A stretch of DNA of 39,612 nucleotides. It comes from JBBDIO01 sp040880365. Its GTDB lineage: Bacteria; Chloroflexota; Anaerolineae; Caldilineales; Caldilineaceae. Numbering within the stretch: the stretch's first letter is position 1; each line of letters starts with the position of its first letter. The position numbers and the translations under genes are program-made. Positions 26,442 to 34,929 of this stretch are shown piece by piece. The stretch lies in assembly GCA_040880365.1 (NCBI GenBank), contig JBBDIO010000086.1:1-39612 (forward strand), given 5' to 3'. The notes below the pieces were generated by a model, which was not told the origin of the DNA, made no database searches, and was given only the letters and a program-made list of their open reading frames with translations.

Positions 26442-26984
26442 TTATCGGGCTTGCACTTTAATCTGTTTCGGGCGCACGGTTTCGGCCTTGGGCAGCGTCA
26501 GTGTGAGCAGACCATTGTGGAAGTCGGCCTCGATCTTGTCGGTATCGACCGGCACATTGAAGCCTACCCGGCGTTCGAAGTGGCCGTGGAACAGTTCCCG
26601 GCGCAGCCATTCGCCTTCAATGCCGGGGGCGGCAAGTTCACCCTGAATGGTAAGCTCGTCGTTTTCCCAGGTGATCTCTACGCTTTCGGGGTCGACGCCC
26701 GGCAGATAGGCATTGATTACAAAGTTTTCGTCCTGCTGCCAGATATCCAGCGGCAGACGCATGTGGGCCTGCTGCTCGCCGTTGGCGGGGCTTTCCTGNN
26801 NNNNNNNNNNNNNNNNNNNNNNNNNNNNNNNNNNNNNNNNNNNNNNNNNNNNNNNNNNNNNNNNNNNNNNNNNNNNNNNNNNNNNNNNNNNNNNNNNNCT
26901 GGTGACGCCCGAAAGCACGCGATTCATGGTGTCGGTCCAGTTGCTGAAATCGTTGATCATGCGGTTATAGTTGCGTGTACGCAT
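26442..26984 (-). CDS. Hsp20-family small heat-shock protein, interrupted by an N gap
   Basis: The reading frame gives about 180 residues including 34 unknown ones. The alpha-crystallin domain is complete: RLPLDIWQQDENFVINAYLPGVDPESVEITWENDELTIQG, then RRELFHGHFERRVGFNVPVDTDKIEADFHNGLLTLTLPK, with the family's A-x-x-x-n-G-v-L motif as FHNGLLTLTLPK. sHSPs hold unfolding proteins as an ATP-independent chaperone. The N-terminal arm (MRTRNYNRMINDFSNWTDTM) is typical. A 100-N gap (26799-26898) removes the link between arm and domain; the frame fits on both sides, but the true length is unknown. The ribosome site AGGAGA precedes the ATG, and a strong terminator follows the stop. Confidence 0.92.
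   Translation of the reverse strand: MRTRNYNRMINDFSNWTDTMNRVLSGVTXXXXXXXXXXXXXXXXXXXXXXXXXXXXXXXXXXQESPANGEQQAHMRLPLDIWQQDENFVINAYLPGVDPESVEITWENDELTIQGELAAPGIEGEWLRRELFHGHFERRVGFNVPVDTDKIEADFHNGLLTLTLPKAETVRPKQIKVQAR
26799..26898. other. assembly gap (100 N) inside hsp20
   Basis: A placeholder of 100 N lies in the N-terminal third of the hsp20 gene. Confidence 0.97.
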
Positions 26985-27019
26985 TGGTAAATTCTCCTGT
27001 TGTTGCGAACTGACTTGTC

Positions 27020-27061
27020 TCGAGCTTGTTTGTCTTTAACGAGTTTGGTTCGAGCTTGTTT
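27020..27061 (-). promoter_or_regulatory. two 12-bp direct repeats upstream of hsp20
   Basis: TCGAGCTTGTTT occurs at 27020-27031 and 27050-27061 on the plus strand, with a period of exactly 30 bp, 36-77 bp upstream of the hsp20 start. It is neither a CIRCE nor a HAIR element by sequence. It could be a binding site for another heat-shock regulator. Confidence 0.45.
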
Positions 27062-27126
27062 TGTATGTGATGAAAGCTGTATGTTCGGCTGTGGTCTGAA
27101 TCTGTCCCGGCGCTGGATCTGCAAAC

Positions 27127-27411
27127 CTAGATCTGCAAGCGACGATAGATGCCCTGACAGCGATTTTTGCCCAGACCATTGGCCCGAATGCGGTTATCGA
27201 CGGAGCGTTTGCCGGCGACTTGTTTCGCCAGGCGTCCCGCCACTTCGATGAGACCTTCGTCGAGCGTCCAGCCTTCGAGAATGACACATTCATGCCCTGC
27301 GCAGACATCGATTTGCGCAGCGGCCCCACCCAGCAATGGATGGGCGGCCATAGCATCTCGAATGCGCCAGGCGGTTACGGGATCAGATGCAATTGTAGAA
27401 ACACGTACCAT
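27127..27411 (-). CDS. small BON-domain-like protein
   Basis: 94 residues. AGGAG is well placed before the ATG (27409-27411). Most of the protein resembles one BON domain: a helix (VTAWRIRDAMAAHPLLGG), a strand-turn with Gly (IDVCAGHECVILEGWTLDEG), then a helix and strand (EVAGRLAKQVAGKRSVDNRI). BON domains bind phospholipid or other hydrophobic surfaces and occur in stress proteins such as OsmY. There is no signal peptide. It lies upstream of hsp20 on the same strand, which suits a stress role, but it has its own leader region. Confidence 0.65.
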   Translation of the reverse strand: MVRVSTIASDPVTAWRIRDAMAAHPLLGGAAAQIDVCAGHECVILEGWTLDEGLIEVAGRLAKQVAGKRSVDNRIRANGLGKNRCQGIYRRLQI

Positions 27412-27822
27412 GCTGTTTGCTCCTGATCAAAAACGCGTGTACTGCGGGCATTGCGAAGCGCAACGCGGCCCTGTATATCCTGCCCAGACTGTTGTATGCA
27501 CTTTGTCTGTACTATGCTTACCATCCTACGCATAAAATGTATGCCTGGCACATGCAAAGCGTTTGCGCAATGTAAGAATCGCGGGTTTTTGGGAAAGCGG
27601 TGTGCGCCATCGCGGCTGGATTGCATTTTTGGCCTGTGTGCGCATCTGGTTTGGAATGCCCCCCATTTGGAACGCCCCCTAGCGTTGACTTATACTGGCG
27701 TACTGGCGAGATAAGTCGCGGTACGGATAGCTGCGTGTTGTGTCGTATTGCGGCGCGCAGAAATGAAGCGTGTCATTTCGCCATTGTTCCAAGTGGATAA
27801 GCGCCTTGGGTAAGGGGGGTGT
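27412..27822. other. intergenic region of 411 bp with divergent promoters
   Basis: It separates the minus-strand BON gene from the plus-strand rmd-gmd genes. A dyad GAAATGA-N6-TCATTTC lies at 27760-27779, about 45 bp before the rmd start. TTGACT near 27685 has no good -10 partner. The short open frames here (for example 27451-27714) have no coding features. No tRNA was found. Confidence 0.5.
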
Positions 27823-28815
27823 GTGCGGGTTTTGATAACCGGAATTGCCGGTTTTGCGGGCAGCCATCTGGCCGAATATCTGTTAAATACGTCGCCTGCG
27901 CTGGGCGGGCACGCGGCGCGCCAACCTTTGGAGATTCATGGCATCATTCACCGCCACGACCGGCGCATTCGTCATCTGCGCGAGCAGTTGCATCTGCATC
28001 GGGGCGATCTGCGCAATGCCCTGTGGGTGAGTGATGTGGTGGCTCATGTTGCGCCCGACTATGTGGTTCACCTGGCCGCGTGGAGCGATGTGGGGGGGAG
28101 CTGGCAACAGCCCTGGACCACCTATGAACTCAATTTGCAGTGTCAATTGAATCTGCTGGAAGCGTTGCGCCGCCATGCGCCGGCTACGCGTTGCCTGGTG
28201 ATCACATCCAATGAAGTCTATGGCCTGCTGCGCCCCGAAGATTTGCCCGTACACGAAGATGTGCCCTTTCGCCCCAACAGTCCCTATGGTGTGAGCAAGG
28301 TGGCGCAGGATATGATGGCTCTGCAATATTGGAACAGCCACCAGATGCCGATTGTGCGGGTGCGTAGTTTTAACCATATTGGGCCGGGGCAGGCCGATGA
28401 TTTTGTCGCCAGCGCCTTTGCCCGGCAGATTGCCGAAATCGAGGCCGGTCTGCGTTCCCCGCAGGTGGCGGTGGGAAATCTGGATGCACGTCGCGATTTT
28501 ACCGATGTGCGCGATGTGGTGGTGGCCTATTGGCGCATTTTGCACCAGGGCGCGCCCGGTGGCGTCTATAATCTGGGTTCCGGGCGCAGCTATCCCGTGC
28601 GCCATATCCTGGATCTGTTGCTGCAGATGTCTTCGGTGGCGATTCGTGTGGGGATAGACCCCGACCGCCTGCGCCCCAGCGACGTGCCCGAAAGCGTGTG
28701 CGATGCCCGCCGCCTGCATCAGGTGACCGGATGGGCGCCCCAGGTGCCGATTGAGCAATCGTTGCACGATTTGCTGGATAGCTGGCGCGCCTGGGTGCGC
28801 GACAGCGCGGCGTGA
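27823..28815 (+). CDS. rmd: GDP-6-deoxy-4-keto-mannose reductase-like epimerase/dehydratase
   Basis: 330 residues from GTG 27823 with a G-rich ribosome site (AAGGGGGG). Extended SDR: TGIAGFAGSHLAEYL cofactor loop at 6-20, VVHLAAWSDVG, catalytic ITSNEVYG and the SPYGVSKVAQDM motif with Tyr and Lys. The segment NHIGPGQADDFVASAFARQIAEIEAG and the NLDARRDFTDVRDVV motif are those of Rmd, which reduces the 4-keto-6-deoxy intermediate to GDP-D-rhamnose. The gene for GDP-mannose 4,6-dehydratase follows 91 bp downstream, which supports this assignment over other SDR sugar enzymes. GDP-fucose-type chemistry (Fcl) is less likely because the sequence pattern is of the Rmd type. Specificity remains an inference. 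Confidence 0.82.
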   Translation: MRVLITGIAGFAGSHLAEYLLNTSPALGGHAARQPLEIHGIIHRHDRRIRHLREQLHLHRGDLRNALWVSDVVAHVAPDYVVHLAAWSDVGGSWQQPWTTYELNLQCQLNLLEALRRHAPATRCLVITSNEVYGLLRPEDLPVHEDVPFRPNSPYGVSKVAQDMMALQYWNSHQMPIVRVRSFNHIGPGQADDFVASAFARQIAEIEAGLRSPQVAVGNLDARRDFTDVRDVVVAYWRILHQGAPGGVYNLGSGRSYPVRHILDLLLQMSSVAIRVGIDPDRLRPSDVPESVCDARRLHQVTGWAPQVPIEQSLHDLLDSWRAWVRDSAA

Positions 28816-28871
28816 ATGCTGGACGCGCAACAGCGCGGCGTGAATAACTGGCGCGACCGCGCGGCGTGAAC
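28803..28871 (+). repeat. repeat of the rmd stop-codon region x3
   Basis: CAGCGCGGCGTGAAT occurs at 28803-28817 (containing the rmd stop), again at 28831-28845, and with changes at 28857-28871. The intervals are 28 and 26 bp. Each copy carries the GCGGCGTGA word. Confidence 0.75.
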
Positions 28872-28906
28872 TATTCGTGAAGTTTAGGAAATGAAGGGAA
28901 GCATTT

Positions 28907-29887
28907 ATGCCCACAGCCCTGATCACCGGCATCACCGGACAAGACGGCAGCTATCTGGCCGAATTGCTTTTGGAGCAAGGCTATACCGTGGTTGGCATGG
29001 TCCGTCGGACCAGTACGATCAACTTCGAGCGCATTCGCCACATCCAGGACCAGATTGTGCTGGCCCAGGGCGATCTGCTGGATCAGATGAGCCTGGTAAA
29101 GATTCTCCAGGAACACCAGCCCGATGAAGTCTATAACCTGGCCGCGCAAAGCTTTGTGCCCACCAGTTTTTCGCAACCTGTGCTGACGGGCGAATTCACC
29201 GCGCTGGGGGTGACGCGCGTGCTGGAAGCCATCCGCATTGTAGATCCCTCCATTCGCTTTTATCAGGCAAGCAGCAGCGAAATGTTTGGCAAAGTGGTAG
29301 AAGTGCCCCAGCGCGAATCTACGCCCTTTTATCCGCGCAGCCCCTATGGGGTGGCAAAGATCTATGGGCACTGGATCACGGTGAACTATCGGGAAAGCTA
29401 TAATATCTTTGGGTGTTCGGGCATTCTCTTTAACCACGAAAGCCCCCGGCGCGGGCTGGAATTTGTGACCCACAAGATTACACATGCTGTGGCGCGCATC
29501 AAGCTGGGGCTATCCGATGAGTTGCGGCTGGGCAATCTGGAAGCCCGGCGCGATTGGGGCTATGCCGGCGACTATGTGCGCGCGATGTGGCTCATGTTGC
29601 AAGCCGATGCGCCCGACGATTATGTGGTGGCGACCGGCGAAACCCACAGTGTGCAGGAATTTGTCGAAGAAGCCTTTGGCTATCTGGATCTCGACTGGCA
29701 GCAATATGTGGTGCAGGATGAACGCTTTTATCGACCGGCAGAGGTGGATTTGCTGGTTGGCGATCCTGCCAAAGCCGGCAAGCAACTGGGCTGGGAGCCG
29801 TCGGTCGATTTTCGCCAGCTGGTGCGAATCATGGTGGATGCCGATTTCAAGGCGTTGACCAAACAGACTGCCTCGGAAATGGGCTAG
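28907..29887 (+). CDS. gmd: GDP-mannose 4,6-dehydratase
   Basis: 326 residues. Gmd converts GDP-mannose to GDP-4-keto-6-deoxymannose, the branch point for GDP-rhamnose and GDP-fucose. The N-terminal signature TGITGQDGSYLAELLLEQGY is the family's strict motif. MVRRTSTINFERI, QGDLLD, QASSSEMFGKV (catalytic Ser/Glu) and SPYGVAKIYGHW (Tyr, Lys) follow, with FNHESPRRGLEFVT and LEARRDWGYAGDYV also diagnostic. It is slightly shorter than E. coli Gmd. With the upstream reductase it forms a two-gene pathway for a GDP-deoxyhexose that the membrane glycosyltransferases in this window could use. Confidence 0.95.
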   Translation: MPTALITGITGQDGSYLAELLLEQGYTVVGMVRRTSTINFERIRHIQDQIVLAQGDLLDQMSLVKILQEHQPDEVYNLAAQSFVPTSFSQPVLTGEFTALGVTRVLEAIRIVDPSIRFYQASSSEMFGKVVEVPQRESTPFYPRSPYGVAKIYGHWITVNYRESYNIFGCSGILFNHESPRRGLEFVTHKITHAVARIKLGLSDELRLGNLEARRDWGYAGDYVRAMWLMLQADAPDDYVVATGETHSVQEFVEEAFGYLDLDWQQYVVQDERFYRPAEVDLLVGDPAKAGKQLGWEPSVDFRQLVRIMVDADFKALTKQTASEMG

Positions 29888-29925
29888 CCGCGCCGGGCAA
29901 GCGGCGACAGGCCGGACGCGACAGC

Positions 29926-29951
29926 ACACGAAGACAGTACACGAAGACAGT
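29926..29951 (+). repeat. 13-bp tandem repeat x2
   Basis: ACACGAAGACAGT occurs at 29926-29938 and again directly at 29939-29951, in the gap between gmd and the DUF4062-like gene. Confidence 0.88.
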
Positions 29952-29975
29952 ACAGGGAAGATGGGATAGGTTAAG

Positions 29976-30563
29976 ATGGCCGAAAAACTGCGTATTTTTG
30001 TGAGCGCGACCAGCGATTTGGAACAGGCGCGGGCGGCGATTGGTCGGGCTGTGGCCGAATTACCCGTGGAGATCGGCGTAGAAATCCGCCGCACACCCCA
30101 GGCGGGCGCGTCTTATGATGATATTTTTGAAGCCATTGCCAATGTGGATCGGGTCTACTTTCTCATGGGGCGAGATATCACCGCGCCCGCCGGGGCCGAA
30201 TGGCATCTGGCCTGGAAGCTGGAACGCTCGGTTTTGCCCTTGCGCAGCGCACAGGGGCGCAGCGCCCACAACCGCACGCTCGCGGCCCAGGAATTTATGC
30301 GCAATGCTTTTATCGAATGGATGCCCTTTGCCTCTACAGCTCAATTGGCGCGCATAGTCACGCTGGATCTGGCGCGGCTGTTGCATCACCCCGCCAACCG
30401 CTATGGGCTGACCGTCAATGAGATTGACCTGTTGAACGTCTATATCAAGCGCATTGGGCAACTGGCCGTTGATGCCGGACCCGAAGCGAGCGGCGCCGAG
30501 GGCGGCGGAATTTTGCTGGATGCCTCACAACGTGAGACTGAAGAGGACCTGATTCTGGGGTAG
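29976..30563 (+). CDS. stand-alone DUF4062-like protein
   Basis: 195 residues. The N-terminus LRIFVSATSDLEQARAAIGRAVAEL matches the DUF4062 start found at the front of large signalling NTPases, where it is related to TIR-like folds. A middle strand VDRVYFLMGRDITAPAGAEWHLAW, in which a Gly-x-x-x-x-P loop and E-W can be seen, follows. The rest is helical and without a known domain; no NTPase or effector domain follows, so the protein has about the size of the sensor domain plus a helical tail. It follows gmd at 88 bp across a 13-bp tandem repeat, and a DinB-like gene follows 29 bp downstream. Function unknown. Confidence 0.65.
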   Translation: MAEKLRIFVSATSDLEQARAAIGRAVAELPVEIGVEIRRTPQAGASYDDIFEAIANVDRVYFLMGRDITAPAGAEWHLAWKLERSVLPLRSAQGRSAHNRTLAAQEFMRNAFIEWMPFASTAQLARIVTLDLARLLHHPANRYGLTVNEIDLLNVYIKRIGQLAVDAGPEASGAEGGGILLDASQRETEEDLILG

Positions 30564-30592
30564 TCACACATTTCACACATTTAGGGGTGATT

Positions 30593-31063
30593 ATGTTCGG
30601 TACGAAATTGCGACAATTTCTGAGTGCCGTACTGCTCGAAAGGCCGGGACGACGCAAAACGCTGGTCGAATGGCCTGTGGCTCTGACTGCATCTGGCGAA
30701 CGGCTGGTGGCGCGGGTGGTGAATGCGCAGGGCGATGAGGCCCGCAATCGCGAGGTTTTGAGCCATGTGGTGGGCATCGAACGGTGGTGCCAACGGCGTT
30801 TGCGCACCTTTTTGGGCCAGCCGCCCGTGCGTGATGAATATGATGGCTATCGTCCGGGCGCGACAGCATCCCTCGCCGAACAGCTTGCCGCCTTTCGCGC
30901 CGCCCGTGCCGATACCATCGCCCTCGTACAGGAATTGGCCGAGGCTTTGCCCGAACCTGATGAAGCGACCGTCGATCACAATCAATATGGCCCGCTCAGT
31001 GTCTATGCCTGGATTCGCTATCTGGATCTCCATGCCAATTGGGAAGCCAGACGCATCCGCTAA
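30593..31063 (+). CDS. DinB-like four-helix protein
   Basis: 156 residues from ATG 30593 (TAGGGG upstream); a GTG six bases earlier is less likely. The pattern LSHVVGIERWCQRRLRTFLG with His58 near the start of helix 2, a middle helix pair, and the C-terminal YGPLSVYAWIRYLDLHANWEARRI with a His near 147 fits the DinB/YfiT-like superfamily, whose members bind a metal with three His on a four-helix bundle and act as thiol transferases or have unknown roles. Only two of the His ligands are obvious, so metal binding is uncertain. Likely cotranscribed with the preceding DUF4062-like gene. Confidence 0.6.
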   Translation: MFGTKLRQFLSAVLLERPGRRKTLVEWPVALTASGERLVARVVNAQGDEARNREVLSHVVGIERWCQRRLRTFLGQPPVRDEYDGYRPGATASLAEQLAAFRAARADTIALVQELAEALPEPDEATVDHNQYGPLSVYAWIRYLDLHANWEARRIR

Positions 31064-31165
31064 CTGTCCCGCCGTATCTGCCTTTCTCTACATGTGTTCC
31101 CCCACCCCTGTATGTGTTTCCACATCTCTGTCGGCCTGGATCACCCCTCCGAAGCGTCAAATTTT

Positions 31166-31201
31166 TTAGCCAGAATCGTTCCCCGTGCTATACTTTTGGG
31201 A
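31166..31201 (+). promoter_or_regulatory. extended -10 promoter giving a leaderless mRNA
   Basis: TATACT at 31189-31194 is preceded by TGC (extended -10) with a weak -35 TTAGCC at 31166-31171, spacer 17. The -10 ends 6 bases before the ATG at 31201, so transcription would start at or next to the start codon. No ribosome site is present. Confidence 0.5.
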
Positions 31202-32895
31202 TGAATGTTTCGCAAGAACAGGCCGCGCGCCTGGGCTTTTGGGCAACGCTGCTGTTGAGCATATTTGCCTGGGCTCCGGCGACTTATCCGGGGTATTGGC
31301 AGGCCCACACAGGCTTCGTACCCATCTTCAATGCCGCCCATTCCAGCGCGATCGCGGGGATCGCCACGCTGCCCGATTTGTGGCGAGGCATGGGCAATGG
31401 CGCATTTCTTCCTGCCCAACCATTTATTGTGCTGGGGCTTTCGGCCACAGTCGCCGTGCGTATTGTCTTTGGCCTGGCCTTTGTGCTGGGCGGTATGGGC
31501 ATGTATATCTGGCTGCGCAACCGCCTGGGCGACCGTCCGGCGGGTCTGGCCGCGCTGGTGTGGATGCTCTGGCCGCCGTTGCTGGCTACCGTTTATGTGC
31601 GGGGCAATCTGGCCGATGCGTTGGTCATGGGCATTGTGCCGCTGACTTTGGCCGGGCTGACTATCTATGGGGAGACGCGCACACCCAGCGCCGCGGGCGT
31701 CGCCGTGCTTAGCCTGCTGTGGATCTGGCGTACACAGGCCGGATTGGCGGTTTTCGTCACCCTGGCGTTGCTCGCCTATGTGTTGCTGGTCGAACGCTCG
31801 CGCCTGGCGGCGCTGGTCGTCGGCGTCAGTGGCGCAGCCGGGCTGGTGAGTCTGGTGCCGTTATGGAATTTCTCTGCACCGCCGGGGTCGCCATCGATGT
31901 CCCCATCTGTCGCATTTGAACAGACGTTTGTCTCCCTCTATGCCTTGCTGGGCGGCGGGTGGCCTGTGGCAGGGTTTGGCGCAGCGACACAGGGCAGCGA
32001 TCCGCGTGTCATGCCCGTGACCCTGGGCGCGGCTGCGCTGATTTTTGGGATCACCACGCTCTGGTTCTGGCGATCCAGCCGGGTGGGGTGGCGCACCAAT
32101 GTGCTGGCGCGCATGTTGACCTTTGCCTATACGGTCATTGTGCTGGCTGTGTTCCTGGCCTTGCCCTGGGGCGGCTGGTTCTGGCAATTGACCGGCGCGG
32201 CGCGTCTGGTCAGCTATCCGTGGCAGGTGTTGTTGGTGGTTGCGCCCTTTGTGGGGCTGGTGGCGGGCAGCCTGCCTGCGTTGCAGCCGGTATTGGTCCA
32301 GACGCGTTTTTGGAGTGTGCTGGTGGCGGTGGTCATTCTGAGCAGCTATCCCTATCTCCAGGCCGATTTTACCCAGGTGGCCGCGCCCGACCGTCCGCTG
32401 GCAGTCTTTGGGGCAGCCAACGAGATTGTAATTCTGGATGCCCAGTTGCAGGAAGACCCCACGGCCCAGGCGGCAGTGTTGGATCTTACCTGGCAGGTGT
32501 TGCACACGCCGGCGTTCGACTACAATATTTTCTTCCAGGCGCAGGCGCCCGAAGACGGCACTTTCCGCAACGTCGCCCAGTTGGATACTCAGCCGCTCCA
32601 GGGCGAATTCCCGGCCACCAGTTGGTTGCCGGGGCAGATCTATACCGATACCTATCGGCTGGATCTATCGGACTGGTATGCCGGGCAGAATGCCAGCGGG
32701 GATGATACCGTGGATGATACCGTGGATGATACCGTGGATGATACGGGAGGTAGCACAGGCGATGATACCGATGCCGAAAGCGCGCCGTTGCCCGGCCCAC
32801 TGCGTTTTGATTTTGGCTATTATGACTGGCGCGATGGCACACGACTGCCCATCGACGGCGGTATTGACGATAAGCTGATGTTCTATGGCCGATAA
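31201..32895 (+). CDS. polytopic membrane protein, GT-C-like / PTPS-related
   Basis: 564 residues from ATG 31201 (the frame continues upstream into non-coding sequence). About ten hydrophobic helices occupy residues 10-400, followed by an extracytoplasmic part of about 160 residues with an Asp/Thr-rich linker (three and three-quarter copies of a 12-bp repeat encoding DDTV at 32701). The loop WLRNRLGDRPAGLAALVWMLWPPLLATVYVRGNLADALVMGIVPLTLAGL corresponds closely to the block LNLYVRANLAESMAFVWLPLILWG of the next gene, so the two are distant paralogues. Family members are annotated as PTPS-related membrane proteins and resemble GT-C transferases. Its 3' end overlaps the next gene by 11 bp. Function not established. 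Confidence 0.75.
   Translation: MNVSQEQAARLGFWATLLLSIFAWAPATYPGYWQAHTGFVPIFNAAHSSAIAGIATLPDLWRGMGNGAFLPAQPFIVLGLSATVAVRIVFGLAFVLGGMGMYIWLRNRLGDRPAGLAALVWMLWPPLLATVYVRGNLADALVMGIVPLTLAGLTIYGETRTPSAAGVAVLSLLWIWRTQAGLAVFVTLALLAYVLLVERSRLAALVVGVSGAAGLVSLVPLWNFSAPPGSPSMSPSVAFEQTFVSLYALLGGGWPVAGFGAATQGSDPRVMPVTLGAAALIFGITTLWFWRSSRVGWRTNVLARMLTFAYTVIVLAVFLALPWGGWFWQLTGAARLVSYPWQVLLVVAPFVGLVAGSLPALQPVLVQTRFWSVLVAVVILSSYPYLQADFTQVAAPDRPLAVFGAANEIVILDAQLQEDPTAQAAVLDLTWQVLHTPAFDYNIFFQAQAPEDGTFRNVAQLDTQPLQGEFPATSWLPGQIYTDTYRLDLSDWYAGQNASGDDTVDDTVDDTVDDTGGSTGDDTDAESAPLPGPLRFDFGYYDWRDGTRLPIDGGIDDKLMFYGR
32701..32745 (+). repeat. 12-bp tandem repeat x3.75, in frame
   Basis: Identical units at 32701-32712, 32713-32724 and 32725-32736 are followed by a partial fourth. 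They encode (DDTV)3-DDTG near the C-terminus of the membrane protein. Confidence 0.92.
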
Positions 32896-34825
32896 ATTAT
32901 ATAGCGCGCAGGCGCGCACAGGCGACCGTGAGGATACCCCGGCCGCGGGTGCGGGAGACCCCGTGATGCCCGCCTTGCCGCCGCTGTGGCGCGATTCCTG
33001 TTTTTGGCTGACTCTCGCCTTCACGATTTTCGCGGGGGGGCCATTTCTGCTGCCCGGCTATTTCTGGGGCGCAAACGACGCCCGCCACCATGTCTATTTT
33101 CTCTTTGAATATGATCGCCTGGTGCAGGATGGCATCTGGTGGCCGCGCTGGAGTCCCGATTTTGCCTTTGGCTATGGCTATCCGTTCTTTAACATCTATG
33201 GCCCGTTGAGCCACTTTCTGGCCGAGCTGTTGCTCCATTTTTTGAACGTTGAGCATACCGCGGCCATTAAATCCATCTTCGTGCTGAGCATTGTGGGCAG
33301 CGCGGCGACCATGTATGCCTTTGTGCGCTCGTGGGGTGGCGCGCAGGCCGCGGTAATAAGCGCGCTGGTCTATGTCTACATGCCCTATCACCTGCTCAAT
33401 CTCTATGTGCGCGCCAATCTGGCCGAAAGCATGGCGTTTGTGTGGCTGCCCCTCATATTGTGGGGGGCGCGCCAGGCGATTCTGCGGCCATCTATGCGTT
33501 GGTTGACCACGCTGGCCGTGGGCTATGCCGGGCTGATTTTCACCAGCAATCTGGTGTGGGTACTCTTTACGCCCTGGCTGGGCCTCTATATGGCCGCGCT
33601 GCTGGTGATTCACCACACGCCCACCCGCGCCGGGGCACAGAGTTGGCGCGCGCAGATCGGGCAGTGGGTGAAGGCGGCCATTGTGCCGGGGCTGGGCATT
33701 GGCGCGGGGCTGGGTCTGGCCGCGATCTTCTGGATTCCTATGGCGCTGGAACGTCAATATGTGCGCGTAGATCAGTGGTTCGACGGGCGCTATGATTACC
33801 GCGGCCATTTTGTCGAATTCTTCCAACTCTTTAGCCCGCGCTGGGAATTTGGCGTCAGCACCATTGGGCCGGATGACTCTGTAGGATTTCAGATCGGCGC
33901 GGTGGCGCTGACTCTGGCGCTGCTGGGCGTGCTCTCGGCGTGGACGGCTGCCGGACGCCTGCGTTGGGAGATTCTGGCGTGGGGGGTGGCCGCGGTCGGC
34001 GCGACATTTCTCAGCCTGAGCGCCTCGGCCCCGCTGTGGGATTTGCCCGTGGTGGGCGGCATATTGGGCTTTGCCCAGTTTCCCTGGCGCTGGCTGGTTA
34101 TTCCTACGCTGTTCATCAGTTTATTGGCGGGGCTGGTCGCATTGCCGCTGGGCCGCCTGCGCACCAACGCCTATCGGGTTGCAGGGCTGGATGTGCCGTT
34201 GCTGGCCCTGTGTCTGGTCATCGTGCTGGGCAGCTATGGTCTGTTGCGGGTGGAAAACGTAGAGCCTGCCGAAGGTCCGGTGAGTCTGGCGGGGCTGATG
34301 CGCTTTCAAGCCAGTTCCGACGAAATGACGGGCAGCACCGCCTGGGTGAAGGAGATTCCCACCTGGAGCCGCATGGCCCAATATTACATCGACCAGGACG
34401 AAGCGGGCGAGCCGGTGCGCCCGGTGGAATCGCTGATTGACTATTCGATTGTAGATTACAACCGGGAGACCGGCTTTGTGATCGATTCGGTGGCGCACAG
34501 CGCGGTGATGGAAGAAGTCTTCTATTGGTCGCCCCTGCCCGACCGCCACATTGTCTATGAACATTTTTACTATCCCGGCTGGCGTGCCTATTTGCTGGAT
34601 GAACGCCACGGTACCCCCGTGCAGGAACTGCCCGTGATCCCCGAAACCACAGGCACGCTGGGGCGCATGACCGTGCCCGTGCCGGTGGGCGAAGGCCATG
34701 TGTTGCTGCGTTTTGAAGATACGCCTCCGCGAATTGTGGGTCGCGCCGTGACATGGTTTACCATAGTCGCAATGCTTGTGGCCGCGGGGCTATTGGCTTG
34801 GCGTCGCCGCCGGAAACCTGTGTAA
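32885..34825 (+). CDS. PTPS-related (6-pyruvoyl-tetrahydropterin synthase-related) integral membrane protein
   Basis: 646 residues. About 11 transmembrane segments occupy residues 35-480. After the first helix comes the extracytoplasmic loop GANDARHHVYFLFEYDRLVQDGIWWPRWSPDFAFGYGYPFFNIYGPLSHF, the hallmark of the family; D-x-x-x-H and the W-P-R-W region look like a GT-C-type catalytic loop. A large soluble domain follows (about 500-625) before a last helix and an RRRRK tail. The family name is misleading, since no pterin chemistry is expected. Likely a lipid-linked-sugar glycosyltransferase of surface glycans (inference). It overlaps the upstream paralogue by 11 bp, so both should be made together. 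Confidence 0.8.
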   Translation: MADKLYSAQARTGDREDTPAAGAGDPVMPALPPLWRDSCFWLTLAFTIFAGGPFLLPGYFWGANDARHHVYFLFEYDRLVQDGIWWPRWSPDFAFGYGYPFFNIYGPLSHFLAELLLHFLNVEHTAAIKSIFVLSIVGSAATMYAFVRSWGGAQAAVISALVYVYMPYHLLNLYVRANLAESMAFVWLPLILWGARQAILRPSMRWLTTLAVGYAGLIFTSNLVWVLFTPWLGLYMAALLVIHHTPTRAGAQSWRAQIGQWVKAAIVPGLGIGAGLGLAAIFWIPMALERQYVRVDQWFDGRYDYRGHFVEFFQLFSPRWEFGVSTIGPDDSVGFQIGAVALTLALLGVLSAWTAAGRLRWEILAWGVAAVGATFLSLSASAPLWDLPVVGGILGFAQFPWRWLVIPTLFISLLAGLVALPLGRLRTNAYRVAGLDVPLLALCLVIVLGSYGLLRVENVEPAEGPVSLAGLMRFQASSDEMTGSTAWVKEIPTWSRMAQYYIDQDEAGEPVRPVESLIDYSIVDYNRETGFVIDSVAHSAVMEEVFYWSPLPDRHIVYEHFYYPGWRAYLLDERHGTPVQELPVIPETTGTLGRMTVPVPVGEGHVLLRFEDTPPRIVGRAVTWFTIVAMLVAAGLLAWRRRRKPV

Positions 34826-34929
34826 TTGGGCCGTGGCTGCGTTTTCTGCACTGTCCACATACAGGCCACATACAGAGTCCGTTTGGTATTGATTTTTTTT
34901 CAGGCTCGACCGTTTAGGTATAGACCGCC

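Noticed and set aside
27412..27822. tRNA or small gene in the 411-bp intergenic region
   Set aside because: No cloverleaf pattern or T-loop word was seen, and the open frames lack ribosome sites and sensible composition.
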